This document shows, in pieces, positions 1 through 11,862 of a DNA stretch of 64,000 bases. The number at the start of each line of letters is the position of its first letter. Position 1 is the stretch's first letter. This DNA comes from Astrocystis sublimbata (taxonomy: Eukaryota; Ascomycota; Sordariomycetes; Xylariales; Xylariaceae). The stretch lies in assembly GCA_022453515.1 (NCBI GenBank), contig JAJNNY010000001.1, positions 1,116,001-1,180,000 of the forward strand, written 5' to 3'. Below the pieces are notes generated by a model. That model was not told the DNA's origin. It saw only the letters and a program-made list of their open reading frames with translations, and searched no databases. A program made the translations under genes and the position numbers.

Positions 1-531
1 AATCACGCACGAGATGAGCCAGCGATGGCCATTCGCCAATAGGAAATGGCGATGCGGAGGTTCTGGACCTCTGTAGTGGGCTGCTGGCGAGCTTGGTGGG
101 CGGCAGCGAAAGTCTCTTACGTCATAGCATGCCGCGCTCTATCTCGATCATAGTTAGTGGCATGATGTAAAAGAAAAGAATACCGACCGCAAAGAGGACT
201 AGTCCAGTGCGCCGTGGAGGTAAAACATGCTTCCAAGGTTACTGGACATCCACACAACAGACTAAGAGCGCCTTAACCCCCCGGATTATCCCATTGTTCC
301 TAGATTCGGCTGGAGAAGCTGCCCAGGTGTAGAGTCGAGTGCGGTGCTGCTGTCGTCATTGCCCGCGGCTTCTCGTCCTTCGCTCGTCCCTATAAATCTT
401 CACCCATTCCCGTGCAACGCCTTTCTGCCGTGACATCTACAAAGACAGCCCACCCAAAAACCAGCCTCAGCTCATTGTAACAACCATCTCTACACCCGAC
501 TTCCCCTCAATACAACCCACCTTCCACCACA
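1..531. other. 5' flanking region of the first gene
   Basis: No coding sequence is recognisable here. The last 150 bases look like a promoter and leader for the gene starting at 532: a TATA-like element, then C/A/T-rich sequence with little G running up to the ATG. The first 300 bases may belong to the flank of a gene outside the window; nothing specific can be assigned. Confidence 0.5.
391..397 (+). promoter_or_regulatory. TATA-like element (tataaat)
   Basis: A tataaat heptamer lies about 135 bases upstream of the ATG at 532 and is followed by a CT-rich, C/A-rich leader, the usual arrangement for an ascomycete promoter. Use as a true TATA box is inferred from sequence and spacing. Confidence 0.4.
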
Positions 532-1342
532 ATGTCTCTGCACTGTGAGTACTGCACCGCAAATCCCACCGCTGCTGCCGCTTTTTTCAGGGTGAAATGG
601 ACCCTTGCGATTGAGTCTCAAGCGGGGTGCTGAGCTCTAGGCAATTGCGGCCTCTCCAGCCATCGCAGAGCTCGCGACAGCAGAAGACCGAGTCGAGAAT
701 CCAAATGCTAATGTTTCCCGATAGACCTTCCCCCTGTCAAGCCCTCGGCTATTGCCCTAGGTACCATCTTCAACCACGGTGTCGAGCTAGCCGGTACGTG
801 CAATCCGCTGCTCCTCCTGCTCCTCCTCCCTTCCCCCTTGGGCGACCCCACACAAGCTCCGATGCCCCATCCCCACTAACACGCTATCGCGAAACCTACA
901 GTCCTCTCCCCCCTCTTCGGCCAGACCTACCAGCGCGCTAAGCTCGCCAACACAAAGGAGGAGTTCATCCGATCCAAGGAGGCTTCCGGTGCCGCCGTCG
1001 CCTGGGGAACCTCGCTCGTCGGCTCTGCCCTCCAAGCTTACGGTGTCGGTGCTCTCATCAACGCCACCGGCACCCTGAGCTACAAGGGCGCCGCCTACCT
1101 GGGCTCGCTGATCTTCCTCGCCACCTCTGCCCCTACTGTACGTCAGGACCCATCCGAATCTCGTGATGGGAGCTGAGACACATCGAACTGACATGGAACG
1201 CCTTTAGTACCTCACCCAGGTCTTCACCGAGAAGCGCCCTGCCGAGACCGTCGCCGTCTCTGCCTTGGCCAAGGTCGTTGAGACGCTCGGTCTGTCCGTG
1301 TTCCTCACCTACTGGGGCACCCGCACCAACCCCTTTGAGTAA
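532..1342 (+). CDS. Small four-helix membrane protein, DUF1761-like
   Basis: Four exons (532-544, 725-793, 902-1137, 1208-1342) join in frame to give 150 residues. The first exon encodes only four codons plus one base; the ATG was chosen because it is preceded by a TATA-like element and leader and followed at once by a gtgagt donor. The product is hydrophobic, with about four membrane-spanning stretches (near residues 11-33, 54-75, 86-106 and 122-142). After the first comes the motif LSPLFGQTYQRAK, resembling the conserved turn of DUF1761 proteins, a family of unknown biochemical role found in bacteria and fungi. The family assignment is from memory of its pattern and is moderate; a small organellar or plasma-membrane protein is the safe description. 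Codon use is strongly C-ending, suggesting good expression. Confidence 0.75.
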
Positions 1343-2442
1343 ACAAATCGTTTACTCGCTGAGTCAGTTGGTGTTTGGTAATCCCTATTCTAATTTGACG
1401 ATGTAACGAATGAGAAACGTCCAATGTCGGATTCATTGGACCTGTGCTATTAGCTTTTGTATTCACCTCCGGCATGGTTACAAGTGCGAGGGTGATGACG
1501 AAAAATGAATAAGGGCCGGCTGTGAACGAGTCGGAAGCAAACAGGCAAATAGGAAATGGTGTTCGGTTACGCTTTATTAGCTAAATATAATTGAAATCAC
1601 GTAAAACATTTACTTCGCCTTAAGGCTACATTTGATCCATGTGAATAACACCATGATAAGCATCAAGATATGTTTGCCGTATCACAATCAGTTGTAAATC
1701 CAGCGCACTTGCCATACAAGGGTGCATCATGAGTCTTATGATCCGCTGGCTAGACTCTTGTCTCACACTTTATATTCATGAGTTCCTGCTTATGGCTCTA
1801 TTCTATGAATCTGGCAGGGTTCAGAAGAGCTTCCAAGCATTTTCCTTCCCGCCCAGTACTTTTGTTCTATCGATTATGTCTTCATAGTGTGAGGCTAACG
1901 TATCGATAATGAAGGTAAACATAAACAGTACCTAGGTAGGTAGTACAGGCCCCAACTCGATCTCGATGACTTCCTGTGCATTCATTCAAATGTTCAATTC
2001 GTTGTCAAGTTGATTTTCAGCACATTCAGATGTCTCGAATAGTATATATTTCATGTCCCGCCCGTTGGGGAAACAACATAGTCTTTTAACATGAAAACCC
2101 TCCCCAAACGCCGCTGGTCACATAATCGTGACTCAGTAAATTTCAAAATCGTGCGTATAGATACACTGGTGATGATTCCCACTTTGGTGCGATAGACAAT
2201 AAAGCAGTTTTGCCCGACCGCGGATGGGGTAGACAGTCATGCATGTATGTGTATGCATGAGGTTGCCATATCAGTTCAGGTCAGGCGTGGTTGTAGTCTC
2301 AGGTACATCACGTCACGCATTCTTTGACAATGGCACGACACGACGCTGGACCACTACCAATGATCCCAACGCAGTCCGGTCACCTCATTCCCCTTCTCTC
2401 TCCGCGTCAACTCCTCTCCGCATCTCTCGTGCTACGCAGAGC
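1343..2442. other. Intergenic region between convergent 3' ends
   Basis: These 1.1 kb separate the 3' end of the DUF1761-like gene from the 3' end of NHP2 on the other strand. The sequence is moderately AT-rich with no convincing coding segment; it probably holds both 3' UTRs. Confidence 0.5.
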
Positions 2443-3220
2443 TCATACGAGGAACTTCATCTGGGCCTTCGTCTCCTTCTCGACGAGCTTGACGAGGTCC
2501 TTGTAGACGTCGGCGAAGTCCTCCTCGGCCTCTTCGTCGATCTTCTCGGCGGCGCCCTTCTTACCGCCGCCGACGCGCTTCTCGGTGACCATGACGACGC
2601 TGGTGGGGCGCTTGGTGCTCCCGGCGGCGCCGAGCTCGGCGCGCGAGGAGACGAAGATGTACGGCACGTTGACGTCCTCGCACAGCACGGGGATGTGGCT
2701 GATGACGTCCATGGGGCTGATGTCGCCGGCCAGGATGACGACGCCCGGGAACGAGGTGTTGGCGGGGCCCGCGGCGGGCGACTTCCGGAGGGACTTGACG
2801 ACTTCCTTGACGCCGCGCTTGAGGGTCTTGTTCTTGGCCGCTGTAGGTAGTGTGTTCGTTAGTAGACGGATCTCATCACTTGTTGAGGGCTAAGTATGGG
2901 CTTAACGTACCTTTCCGCACGCTCTTCATGACCTTCTTGGTGGCCTTCTCATCGGCCAGCGGTCTCGCAAAGGGCACCAGGGCGCCGACAATAGGGGTGA
3001 TGGTGGTGGTGGTGGTCTCCTCGACGACAGCAACGACCGTGGGCTCGGTGGATGGAGAGTCGTCCCCATCGAGAGCAGCGGTGACGACGCTCGTAAGCTT
3101 CTCCTTCTTCTCCTTCTTTTCTTTCTTTTCCTTCTTCACCTTGCTGACGCCGTCTGCATCGCTGCGCTTCTTGTCCTTCTTGTCCTTCTTCTCCTTCTTT
3201 TCGGGCTTCGTGGACGCCAT
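2443..3220 (-). CDS. NHP2: H/ACA ribonucleoprotein subunit Nhp2 (L7Ae family)
   Basis: Two exons (3220-2911 and 2840-2443) encode 235 residues. Nhp2 is a core protein of H/ACA snoRNPs; with Cbf5, Nop10 and Gar1 it directs rRNA pseudouridylation in the nucleolus and pre-rRNA processing. The first 45 residues are extremely lysine-rich (repeated KKEKK/KKDKK), a low-complexity tail longer than in yeast, where the whole protein is 156 residues. The conserved core begins around residue 80 with VPFARPLADEKATKKVMK and continues across the intron. The L7Ae RNA-binding signature follows: a VVILAGDISPMDVISH stretch, the LCED segment, then VPYIFVSSRAELGAA. The intron is 70 nt with a gtacgt donor and splits a codon after its first base. 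The ATG at 3218-3220 is followed directly by the lysine-rich segment. Identification is secure. Confidence 0.95.
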
Positions 3221-4270
3221 TGTTGCGGTCGGGTCTGATGTGGTGCGTCTTGGTCGTAGCTCGCTTAGCTACCTACCCTTCGCGGCGGGATGGGGAGAGC
3301 TGCTGTCCGTCGAAAGCGAGTGTTCTCGTCGTTTATTTTGCGACAGAGATGGAATAGTCACATCCGTTGATCCGTCGCTGGAATCGATCGTCGTCGTTGC
3401 CACGGGGGGATTGGGTGGATGGATGCTGCCAAACGAATGCACTGCACACTTGGTCCAAATCTCGAGCTTGCAGATAGTCGAGAACCTCGAAATTTTTCTT
3501 TGCTCTCAGTGCCAAGTCCGCTGTAGCTCTCCCATGGGCCAGTCCAATTGAACCAATGAGAGCCGTTTCTATAGTGGACACTTCCTACTTTGCGTAGGTA
3601 AGTGCACTCTGCAGTTCTCCACCCTTGGCCCCACTAAGTTGGCTGGGCTTCGCTCTTGGCAGGCGAGCAGGGTATTGGCGCGCCTGTAAGTATTAACATA
3701 TCGGAAATACTTGCTTTACTTGACCTACGACAGGCTATCTTCTATGTAAATGCCCAGCTCCATTCTTGATCAATTCTCTTGAGACCTGACGAATGGTGTC
3801 GAGCATGTGGCACGCCGGGTGACATTTATAGAGATGTCAGTTATGATATCAAGGTATGAAGAACTCTTTCTGTAGAGAATGCAATGTAACCTGTTAGGTA
3901 GGTACCTAGGTACCTACCTAGGTACTTTAGGTGCCTACCAAGGTACACTGAGAACGCGAATAGCTCCCTCGGCTCCTAATCTATGGATTTCTCAGTTGCT
4001 GCGCAGTATGAAAAGATCTCCAAATAGAAGAGTAAAATCAAAGAATTCGGACCGGCTCAAGCTATTTTTACTGCGCGAAGCAGACAACCTACCTCTCCAC
4101 ATTCGAATGACTTGCCTATCTCAGCAGTACAATTGATTCCTTTTAGCAGTTCACCTCAGCACTTATATCAGCTTCATGCCCACAGTACGCACGACAATCT
4201 TTTAGATACCTCGTCAAATTAGGAGGTAGTCAAGGACTGTCCACTACATACAATATCGGTCCAACGACCT
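3221..4270. other. Intergenic region upstream of NHP2
   Basis: This stretch carries the NHP2 promoter side and the 3' end of the glutathione transferase gene. Apart from the TACCTAGG microsatellite near 3900, no gene or RNA can be supported. Confidence 0.45.
3895..3945. repeat. Palindromic TAGGTACCTA microsatellite
   Basis: About 50 bases built from overlapping GGTACC, CCTAGG and TACCTA units on both strands, so that much of it is self-complementary. Similar runs recur through the intergenic DNA of the window (near 13401, 22110, 29286, 49592 and 50097). Confidence 0.8.
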
Positions 4271-5591
4271 CTACTTTGAACCCTCTGCAGCTGGGCCTCC
4301 CGTGGCGGCAGCCTCCTCGTCAGCCTTGATCTTAGCCTCGTACTCTGCCAGAGTATTGATGCCATTGGGCATACCATTCCACGTCAGCCCTTGCTCGTCC
4401 ATGAGGCGGGCCCGGGCGGACATGGCGGCCTTCCACGACGCACGCGAAGTCATGCGCTCGTGCCAGTCTTGCAAGTGAGGGAAGCCGCGGAACTTGTCCT
4501 CGGGCGCGCACTCGAGCACGGCGTCGGACCGGTCGTTCCAGGTCGTGAAGGCGAGGTCCGCGTACGTTATCTTGTCGCCCACGAGCCATTTACGCTCGCG
4601 CAGCCACTCGTCGAGAACACCGTGGATCCGTCGCACTTCGTTCTGGTATCGCTCGATGGCCGAGGGCACTTTTTCACTGTGGAGTACTGTGAACCACCCA
4701 GCTTGCCCAAAGTACGGGCCTTGCCCGCTCATTTGGAAGTGCACTGATTGCAACTGGGGCTTAGTGTCCAAGTTTTAAATGCAATCATGCGAACGTAACC
4801 TCGCGGTTGGGAGCCCAGCCAAGGGGTAACACTCTATACTCTATTACGGCCCGACAATGACAGGAGACCAACTTGCCATGCAACTAGAGCACGGGGTGAA
4901 TGCAGGTAGATGGTTAGGTAGTTTACTTACGCCATTGCTTGCAGTGGTTCTTTTCTTTGAGCGTTTCGTAGCTGATGATATGGGACGTATCGTATTGCTC
5001 GATGAGGTAGTCTATAATAGCTCCGGATTCCCAGAGGACGAGGTCGGTGTTCGGGTCTTCGATCGCTGTTCGGTTGGGACAACGACGGAATGTCAGTCAA
5101 TCGGTCAATTGATGTGACATAACTCTTTGACAGCCTCCTGGGCGATCGACCATCACACGCAACGATAATAACACGTTAACGAACCACTAGCTTACCAGGG
5201 CAGCGTCCGTTAGGGTTCAGGTCTATGAAGGGCTTCTTCTTCATGTTCTCGAACTTGAAAGAGACGATCTTCATAAGGCACTGCGAGCTCCTCAAGGACA
5301 AGGACAACCTATGAGATGCAGTCAGAAAACTACCAAGCTACGTGAGGCGGTATAGCCTCTAGTTCGATGAGGAGCATATAGAAATCCCGAATGTCTGTAC
5401 TCATCGCAACACGTTTGGTGAGCTATGGATGACAGGACGCAATCACTGACCTTCCACGGGTTGGGTCCCGGGGCTGAGGTGGTCGATTAATCGTTAGCTT
5501 AGCTTCACAAACAAGCAATGCCTGGATATCAGTCAACGAGAGCAAGACTGGTAAACTCACGTGCCATCCACACGCGAATAGGCTTCGTCAT
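4271..5591 (-). pseudogene. Ure2-like glutathione S-transferase, frameshifted in exon 3
   Basis: Five exons are readable: 5591-5561, 5473-5451, 5308-5196, 5065-4931 and 4743-4271. Without the break the product would be about 257 residues. The N-terminal thioredoxin-like half contains GPNPWK, VVLVLEELAVPYE, the glutathione-site segment FIDLNPNGRCPA and the ESGAIIDYLIEQYD helix. The C-terminal helical half includes HFQMSGQGPYFGQAGWF and GDKITYADLAFTTW. This is the fungal Ure2/Gst2-like class that conjugates or reduces with glutathione in the cytosol. Exon 3 changes frame between PYE and IVSFKF because of one surplus base near 5269; read straight, it hits a stop before the exon ends. All other junctions keep phase. 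Either the gene is freshly broken or the base is an assembly error. An alternative acceptor (exon starting at 5280) would restore frame but drop 13 conserved residues. Confidence 0.75.
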
Positions 5592-8162
5592 AGTTGTGGT
5601 GTTGTTGTTGTTGGAATAATCAGTAGGGTTGAAGCTGGCAAGCAGAAATGAGCGGTGTTGGGAGGGGAAGTAAAAAACTGGAGTCTTTTTACAGTCCTGC
5701 CTAAGGTTAGGTTTCTTGTTGGCACCATCCAAACAACCACTACGTTTGGTTCCCATCTACAGTAATATGGGCATCTAAGGAAACAGCATGAATATAAAAA
5801 TCAAATAGCATCCGTCCCATTAATGATTCTCAATTACAAAAGACCTGTTTTTGCAGGTCTCTCTGCCTTGAGCGAGATGAGCAAATCTTTGTGGTGACTG
5901 CCTGCCTGCCTATAGCCTCTTCGATAATTGAATTGAACTTTGAGGTAATGGAAGGGATAACAATAGTGTTTAATGCGAAATCTCTACGTATGCATTAGCT
6001 GACTCGCCTTGTAAGGAAATTCAGTATATAGAGAGTCGAGAATCTAACCAGTGCCACCAAAAGGTATAAATTACATACCTACCTACTCAATGAGACAGAG
6101 GCAAGCATCGATGAGCCTGAGGCTGGCGAGGCAGTTGACAGAAAAAACCGAACACCTGATCTGCAGAGTAGTCCCCATAGTACATCTGGAGCTCGAAAAC
6201 TTTATTCCGTAGATCTTTAATTTTAGCTATTATTAAAGCTATTCAGACCTTTATAACCGTACTTAAACTGTTTTAAAGCTTTTAAATAGCTCTTGATGCT
6301 TTATGTATTTTAGTTATACTGTTTAATCGCTGGTTAGGCGTAGGATTGTTTTATATACCTTCGTAGTGTTATAAAATCATAGGTGGCGAGAGAAGTTATT
6401 TCAGTGGACCCGCCAAGAGCGAGTGTTCGGTTTATTCTGTCACCTGCCTCGGCTGGTAGCCTTCAAGCGCAATCACCTGAGCTCTCCGATACCGTAGCCG
6501 GTTCTGGCTATATATACCACCCATGTACAAACGTTTTCAATTTGTATGCCCAACGCATCTGGCTATGTTATCTTATAGCCACCTCTTTCGCCTTTTACGG
6601 CTGTCATATCAGACAAACAGACCGGTATGGATGTTTTCTCTAGTTCACAGGTGACATATGGAGCAGAGGCCATGTATTATTACTACTCAAGCATGTGTCG
6701 TATGTGCAACGTCCATTTTTCGACCGCTTGGGATGGGGCTGAGGTGTGTTCAATGAACTCGTGGGATTCCAGGTCTCCGTGGACCACATACCGGACAGGA
6801 AAACGAATTACAGTCTGGAAAAGCCAAGAAGATGGTGAAATACAACCTCATGTGGGTGGCCGAATGTGAGCAATACTAACACTGCCTTGCTGTGGCTGCC
6901 AATGGATGGCCTAAGGTTGTGCTCTGGGCACAACTAATATGTACGGCCGAGTCTACCCTCTGAAGCGTTTCACAACTACGGAAGCCTATCAGTTTACTCG
7001 CAAGCCGAAACTGTCGCTTTCGGCATGACCTTTGCCTAACTGGGCATGTTAATATACTTAATATTCCAAGTAGTTACTGGTAATTGCATAGCCATCAGAT
7101 CAGGTACTAACATTCGGTGGCTGTTCCGGCATGTTGTACATAAAGCTTTGTTGCCCGCTTGCTCAACCTTCAGGGAACAGAACACTGAGTCTATTTAGAG
7201 CTGGATTCAAGCAGCCGATAGGCTATCAAAACGTTCAGTGTTTTCGATGTTTTCAAGCCCATGTATAGTATCTGTTTTCTAACCGTTCCCGTCGAGAGCT
7301 CTTTACAACAACATGCCTTCCTACTTGGGAAGCTGTTGACGGTTACTGTATGTCGTCACAGCTATGTTTGTTGACTTGGCCGCTGTTGCGCTTACGTAAG
7401 GACTAGTGTACATAGCAGTATGCGCACTGTACCTGCGCCAACACGGCACAGTGCTGCACTTACCCCGCATGCTGCGCGAGCTGCCTGCCATCAGCGGGCT
7501 CAATCCCACACTCGCATTACATACGAGTAGTACTCGGTACTATATACTAAAACAAACTTCACCATTCAGCCCTCCAGGCTGGAAACATGTTCAGACGCAC
7601 GGTAGATTGTGTACGAACAGTGATGATATCGATATTGTACTAGCCTCAGTTCTTAGCGGTCTTACCATGGTGTTAAATAGATCCTATCATTATGTTTATC
7701 CAGGCATCATGAGGTATTTTGGTTTCACAGCATTGTGTGCTCGTGTGGCACTGTACATACGACGTTGATCACGATCCTCCAACCATTCCCCAGTTGCCGC
7801 TTGCGGCAGCTATCCTTTCCTGCGGGTCCAGCAACTGGGGTTACGTTGAGGTAGACGAGTAGGTAGGTACATTCAGGTAGTATTTGTTGTGGACTCCGGT
7901 CAATGTTACCAGCTTTACCAGGCGGACATGGTACCTGCCGAGACTGCAATGGATGCAAATGCCATCATGAGAGACACTCACCGCGTCCCGACCTCCGAGC
8001 AGGTCATTTAAGTCCTAGGACGCGGGGTGTCTTACCATGGCATCGTTTCCTTTGCTGTATCACAATCGGTTTGAGCCACTGTTTTCCGACTTCGATGAGC
8101 TTGATACGTCCTACGTCTCTCGCGACTTGTTGAGCTAAATTATCAGCTCCGAATCCGAAAAT
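5592..8162. other. Intergenic region with an inverted-repeat element
   Basis: These 2.6 kb lie between the divergent glutathione transferase and GH92 genes. They contain the inverted-repeat element at 6122-6456 with an AT-rich core. Short open frames at 6383-6643, 6627-6869 and 7406-7768 have no recognisable domain, conserved motif or splice context and are not called as genes. Confidence 0.5.
6122..6456. mobile_element. Short non-autonomous DNA transposon (MITE-like) relic
   Basis: Two 29-bp inverted repeats, 6127-6155 and 6423-6451, match at 27 of 29 positions when one is reverse-complemented; each inner end reads AAACCGAACAC toward the centre. Directly outside lie identical pentamers GCTGG (6122-6126 and 6452-6456), consistent with a target-site duplication. 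The roughly 270-bp interior has no coding capacity and is strongly AT-rich from about 6195 to 6380, as expected for a small non-autonomous element, possibly altered by repeat-induced point mutation. I cannot name the superfamily; a 5-bp duplication is not typical of Tc1/mariner (TA) or hAT (8 bp). Confidence 0.7.
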
Positions 8163-11100
8163 ATGGGATTCCGGCCGTTTCTCTTCTATTTCACCGTAGC
8201 TACAGCTATCCAGTCGCTCGCTGCAACCAGTAGTTATGACTTTGCTGACCCCCTCATCGGCACTCGTAATGGCGGTATAGTAGACCCGACCCCTATAGTT
8301 ATATCTAGCTAACTAGATGTATTGCAAGGCCATGTATTTGCTGGGGCAAACCTCCCATTTGGTGAGTGCAGTCAAGCATTCTTTCGTGGGGATTATTGCA
8401 GCACCACTAACGAAAGACTAGGCATGGCCAAAGCAGTAGCAGATGTGACAGAAGACAACCAGGGTGGCTAGTAAGATACTCTAGAGTTTACTGTTATTTT
8501 CTTTTGTTCATGCCGAAGAGAGCACCGCTCCGGTCCTGCTTCTGGATGACATGTTATACACATGTATTTTGCCAACATGTCTAACATGTAGGTAGTTTAT
8601 GTATCAATCGCTGACTGTCGTCGTTGCAGCGCTTCCAACGGGAGCCCGGTTACGGGCTTCTCCCACATGCATGATTCAGGAACTGGTGGCGCAACCTCGC
8701 TTGCCAATTTTCCCGTATTCGTGCACCCGGGTTGCAAAAACGACACCGTGAACGGTTGTTCGTTTCCGAAGAGTCACAGATCGGTTGGAGTTATAGAGGG
8801 AAGCGTATCCGCGCGTCCTGGTTACTTCACAGTGGGCCGTATGTTTTTCCTAGAGTCATTTATTCCCCCTTGTGGCAAAGTCTCGGAGAAAAACCCCCAA
8901 GATGTATCTATGCCCCGATACACCTGCGAACCTCTGTTTGGAAAGTTATTTCTTTACTGAAAAGGATAATGACTGACTCCAGCGCGCTGAAGTGGAATCC
9001 GGTATTAAGGCTGAGATTACTGCATCAAATCATACGGCCTTGTACAAATTCACCTTCTTCGGTAATGCTACTGGTAATGCGACAGTCGACGGACCGCTGA
9101 GCCCTTTGGTCTTCGTCGACCTGACCGATCTTCCTGACACTCGGAAGAATGGGTCGGCTTCGGTAGATGCTGAAAGCGGTCGAATGATGGGAACGGGCAC
9201 CTTCAGTCCATCTTTCGGTATCGGCACGTATACCCTTCATTATTGCGCAGATACCCAAGGGGGGTCAATACGGGACACTGGTGTGTTTATCAACACCCGG
9301 GGCGGCAGTCAGCCAAAGAACATAACTGTTCAGGAAGACAACAATGTTCCACCTATACCAGCAGGCACTGTGAGTGGCTTTGAGCATATGTTCTTGTTTT
9401 GCGTTTCACACATCCTATGCCCCTCTTTTCAAGCCGAAGTGTCTCGTCGATATCTTACCCTTGACAAGTAGCTAATACGAGTGTTCAAGTATGTGTGGCT
9501 TCGAGACATTGCGACTGGCGGAGAGATTACCGTCCGGGTTGGCCTCTCGTTCATCAGTCCTGAAAAGGCTTGCAAGAATGCCGAGAACGAGATCCCGAAC
9601 TTCAGCTTTACGGATACTCTTGCAACAGCTGAGAAGACCTGGAAGGACAAATTGAGTGTCATTGAAATTGACACTCAAACGAGTACAAATGCGACCGGCT
9701 CGATCGATATGGACGATCTACAGACTATCTTTTGGAGTGGTGTCTATAGAGCAATGATCAGTCCCCAAGACTACACAGGTGAAAACCCGTTATGGCAGAG
9801 TGATGAGCCATACTACGACTCTTACTACTGCATTTGGGATTCTTTTAGATCGATCCACCCTTTTCTCACTCTAGTTGACCCTTACTCACAAGCACTCATG
9901 ATCCGCTCTCTGATTGATATCTATCGACATGAGGGTTGGCTACCGGATTGCCGAATGTCACTGAGCAAGGGTTGGACCCAGGGCGGCTCAAATGCAGACA
10001 TTGGTACGTATCAAAACCTGCGGTGCCGGATACTTTCGTCCCCTTGTGTCGCTTGATGTAGCACTTCCTACCAATGGAGGTTGGGAATATGAACTGACAT
10101 GTTTTACGCACGTAGTGCTGGTTGATTCATATCTCAAGAACATATCTCAAGGAATCGATTGGAATACGGGATACGAGGCATTGATCAAAGACGCAGAGGT
10201 CGAGCCGTAAGTGTCCAAAAACCTACAGTTTCTACAGGTCATATTAATACAATGTTCAGTCAGGTCTGGGATTATGAAGGACGCGGTGGCCTGTACAGTT
10301 GGAAGACTCTTGGATATATTCCCGCAGATGATTTCGATCCCTACGGGAACGGACTGTTCACGCGCAGTGTTTCACGCACAGTCGAGTACGCCTATGACGA
10401 TTTTTGCATTGCGGAGATGGCCGAAAGGCTTGGAAAGACCGAAGACTATGAGAAGTACGCTGAGAGGTCTGGCAATTGGAAAAACATCTACAATCCAGAT
10501 CAAACGTCTTCTATAAATGGCGTAGACACCAACTTCACTGGCTTCGTACAACCCAGATACTTGAACGGCACCTTCGGTTTCCAAGACCCAGACTTCTGCT
10601 CACCATTAAACAATTTCGATTCTTGCTATCTCAACCCTGATGGACATGAGACGTACGAAGGCAGTTCTTGGCTTTACACGTTCTTCGCGCCGCACGATAT
10701 GTCTTCCCTTATCAGGACCCTCGGTGGCCCTGAAACCTTCGTCAGCCGTCTTGATTTCCTCCATGAGAGCGGTCTCTTATACATCGGCGACGAGCAAGGA
10801 TTTCTACCGACTTTTCAATACCACTATGCAGGTCGGCCAGCCAAGTCTGCAGAACGGATTCATTACTACATTCCAAGTCAATTCAATACTACGACTGCGG
10901 GTATTCCAGGCAACGACGACTCAGGAGCAATGGGCTCATTTGTGGCCCTTGCGATGCTTGGCATATTCCCAAACCCGGGCCAAGACGTCTATTTTATTAC
11001 CCCTCCGTTTTTCCCCTCGGTCTCAATCACCAACGGCATGACAGGCAAGACAGCGACCATCAAGAACATCAATTTCGATGCTGCTTATAACAACATCTAC

Positions 11101-11262
11101 ATACAGAGTGCCAAACTCGATGGCAATGAGTATACCAGAAACTACTTAACACATGATTTCTTTCTGAATGGCGGAACTCTTGAACTGACCCTCGGTCCAA
11201 AAGAGAGCACGACCTGGGGCACAGGAGACAATGATTTGCCGCCTAGCTTGAATACGAGATGA
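8163..11262 (+). CDS. Secreted alpha-mannosidase, glycoside hydrolase family 92
   Basis: Eight exons (8163-8274, 8329-8361, 8422-8470, 8630-8838, 8993-9369, 9490-10003, 10116-10206, 10260-11262) join without frame loss to give 795 residues. Residues 1-21 form a signal peptide, so the enzyme is probably secreted. Family landmarks appear in order: DPLIGTRNGGHVF with LPFGMAKAVADV, GFSHMHDSGTGG, WDSFRSIHPF, KGWTQGGSNAD (about 421-431), and GNDDSGAMGSF (679-689), which carries acidic residues used by this calcium-dependent, inverting exo-mannosidase family. Family members remove alpha-linked mannose (1,2, 1,3, 1,4 or 1,6) from N-glycans, fungal mannans or glycoproteins; which linkage cannot be told here. 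Exon 2 is only 33 nt. Some junctions (exon 4/5 and 5/6) have alternative acceptors nearby; I chose those reproducing the family reading YFTVGLESGIKAE and a continuous frame. Confidence 0.93.
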
Positions 11263-11862
11263 GTTACGAATAAATTCACACTGAGGCCATGTATGTCTTT
11301 CTCTTTGACACAGCCACTGCTTAGCGAGCTCTCCTGCCGAAGCGTTCCGAATACCGATCACTTCGGTAATCTCATACTATAATTGGTACAGGATTAGTCG
11401 GAATACGAATCACTAGAGAGATGTGTGAATGTTTCAATTGATACTAGCAATTGCCTAGAACGTGTAATCAATACTATGTGACACGCCGAACAAACTCATC
11501 GTCCCACGATATGCTGTGATATGTGAGCTTCTCACAAAGGACCCCACCACGTCGGCATATTAATGGATGTCCCACAAAGGGATATGGCCACGGCGCACTG
11601 CCATCCGCTGCTATAGGAGGACATAGCCTACTTACTTTTGTTTGTAGGGAAATAGCACTGGGGACTACCCTTCATTTCTATGTTTACCAAACACGGCTCC
11701 TTCAAGTCCTAGCCATCCTGGAGTCGGTAAGCCCACCCATTTTCGAACTTTCGATTCTTATGACTTCCTTGACGTCGTTTCTGGCAATGACTCCCACGCC
11801 TTGGACTATATTTTCCTGCTCTGCTTGAACTATTTCCATTTTATATTTCAAAAACAGGAGTT
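11263..11862. other. Intergenic region with probable 5' UTR intron of the next gene
   Basis: This 600-base gap lies between GH92 and the Cys-rich membrane protein on the same strand. A gtaagc donor at about 11729 and an aaaacag acceptor at about 11857, five bases before the ATG at 11863, suggest a leader intron of about 129 nt. The frame upstream of that donor compatible with the coding exon contains a stop and no ATG, so the upstream exon is best read as untranslated. Confidence 0.45.

Noticed and set aside
2239..2850. Plus-strand frame of 203 codons
   Set aside because: Antisense shadow of NHP2 exon 2, rich in Leu/Asp/Gly as expected for the complement of a GC-biased coding exon.
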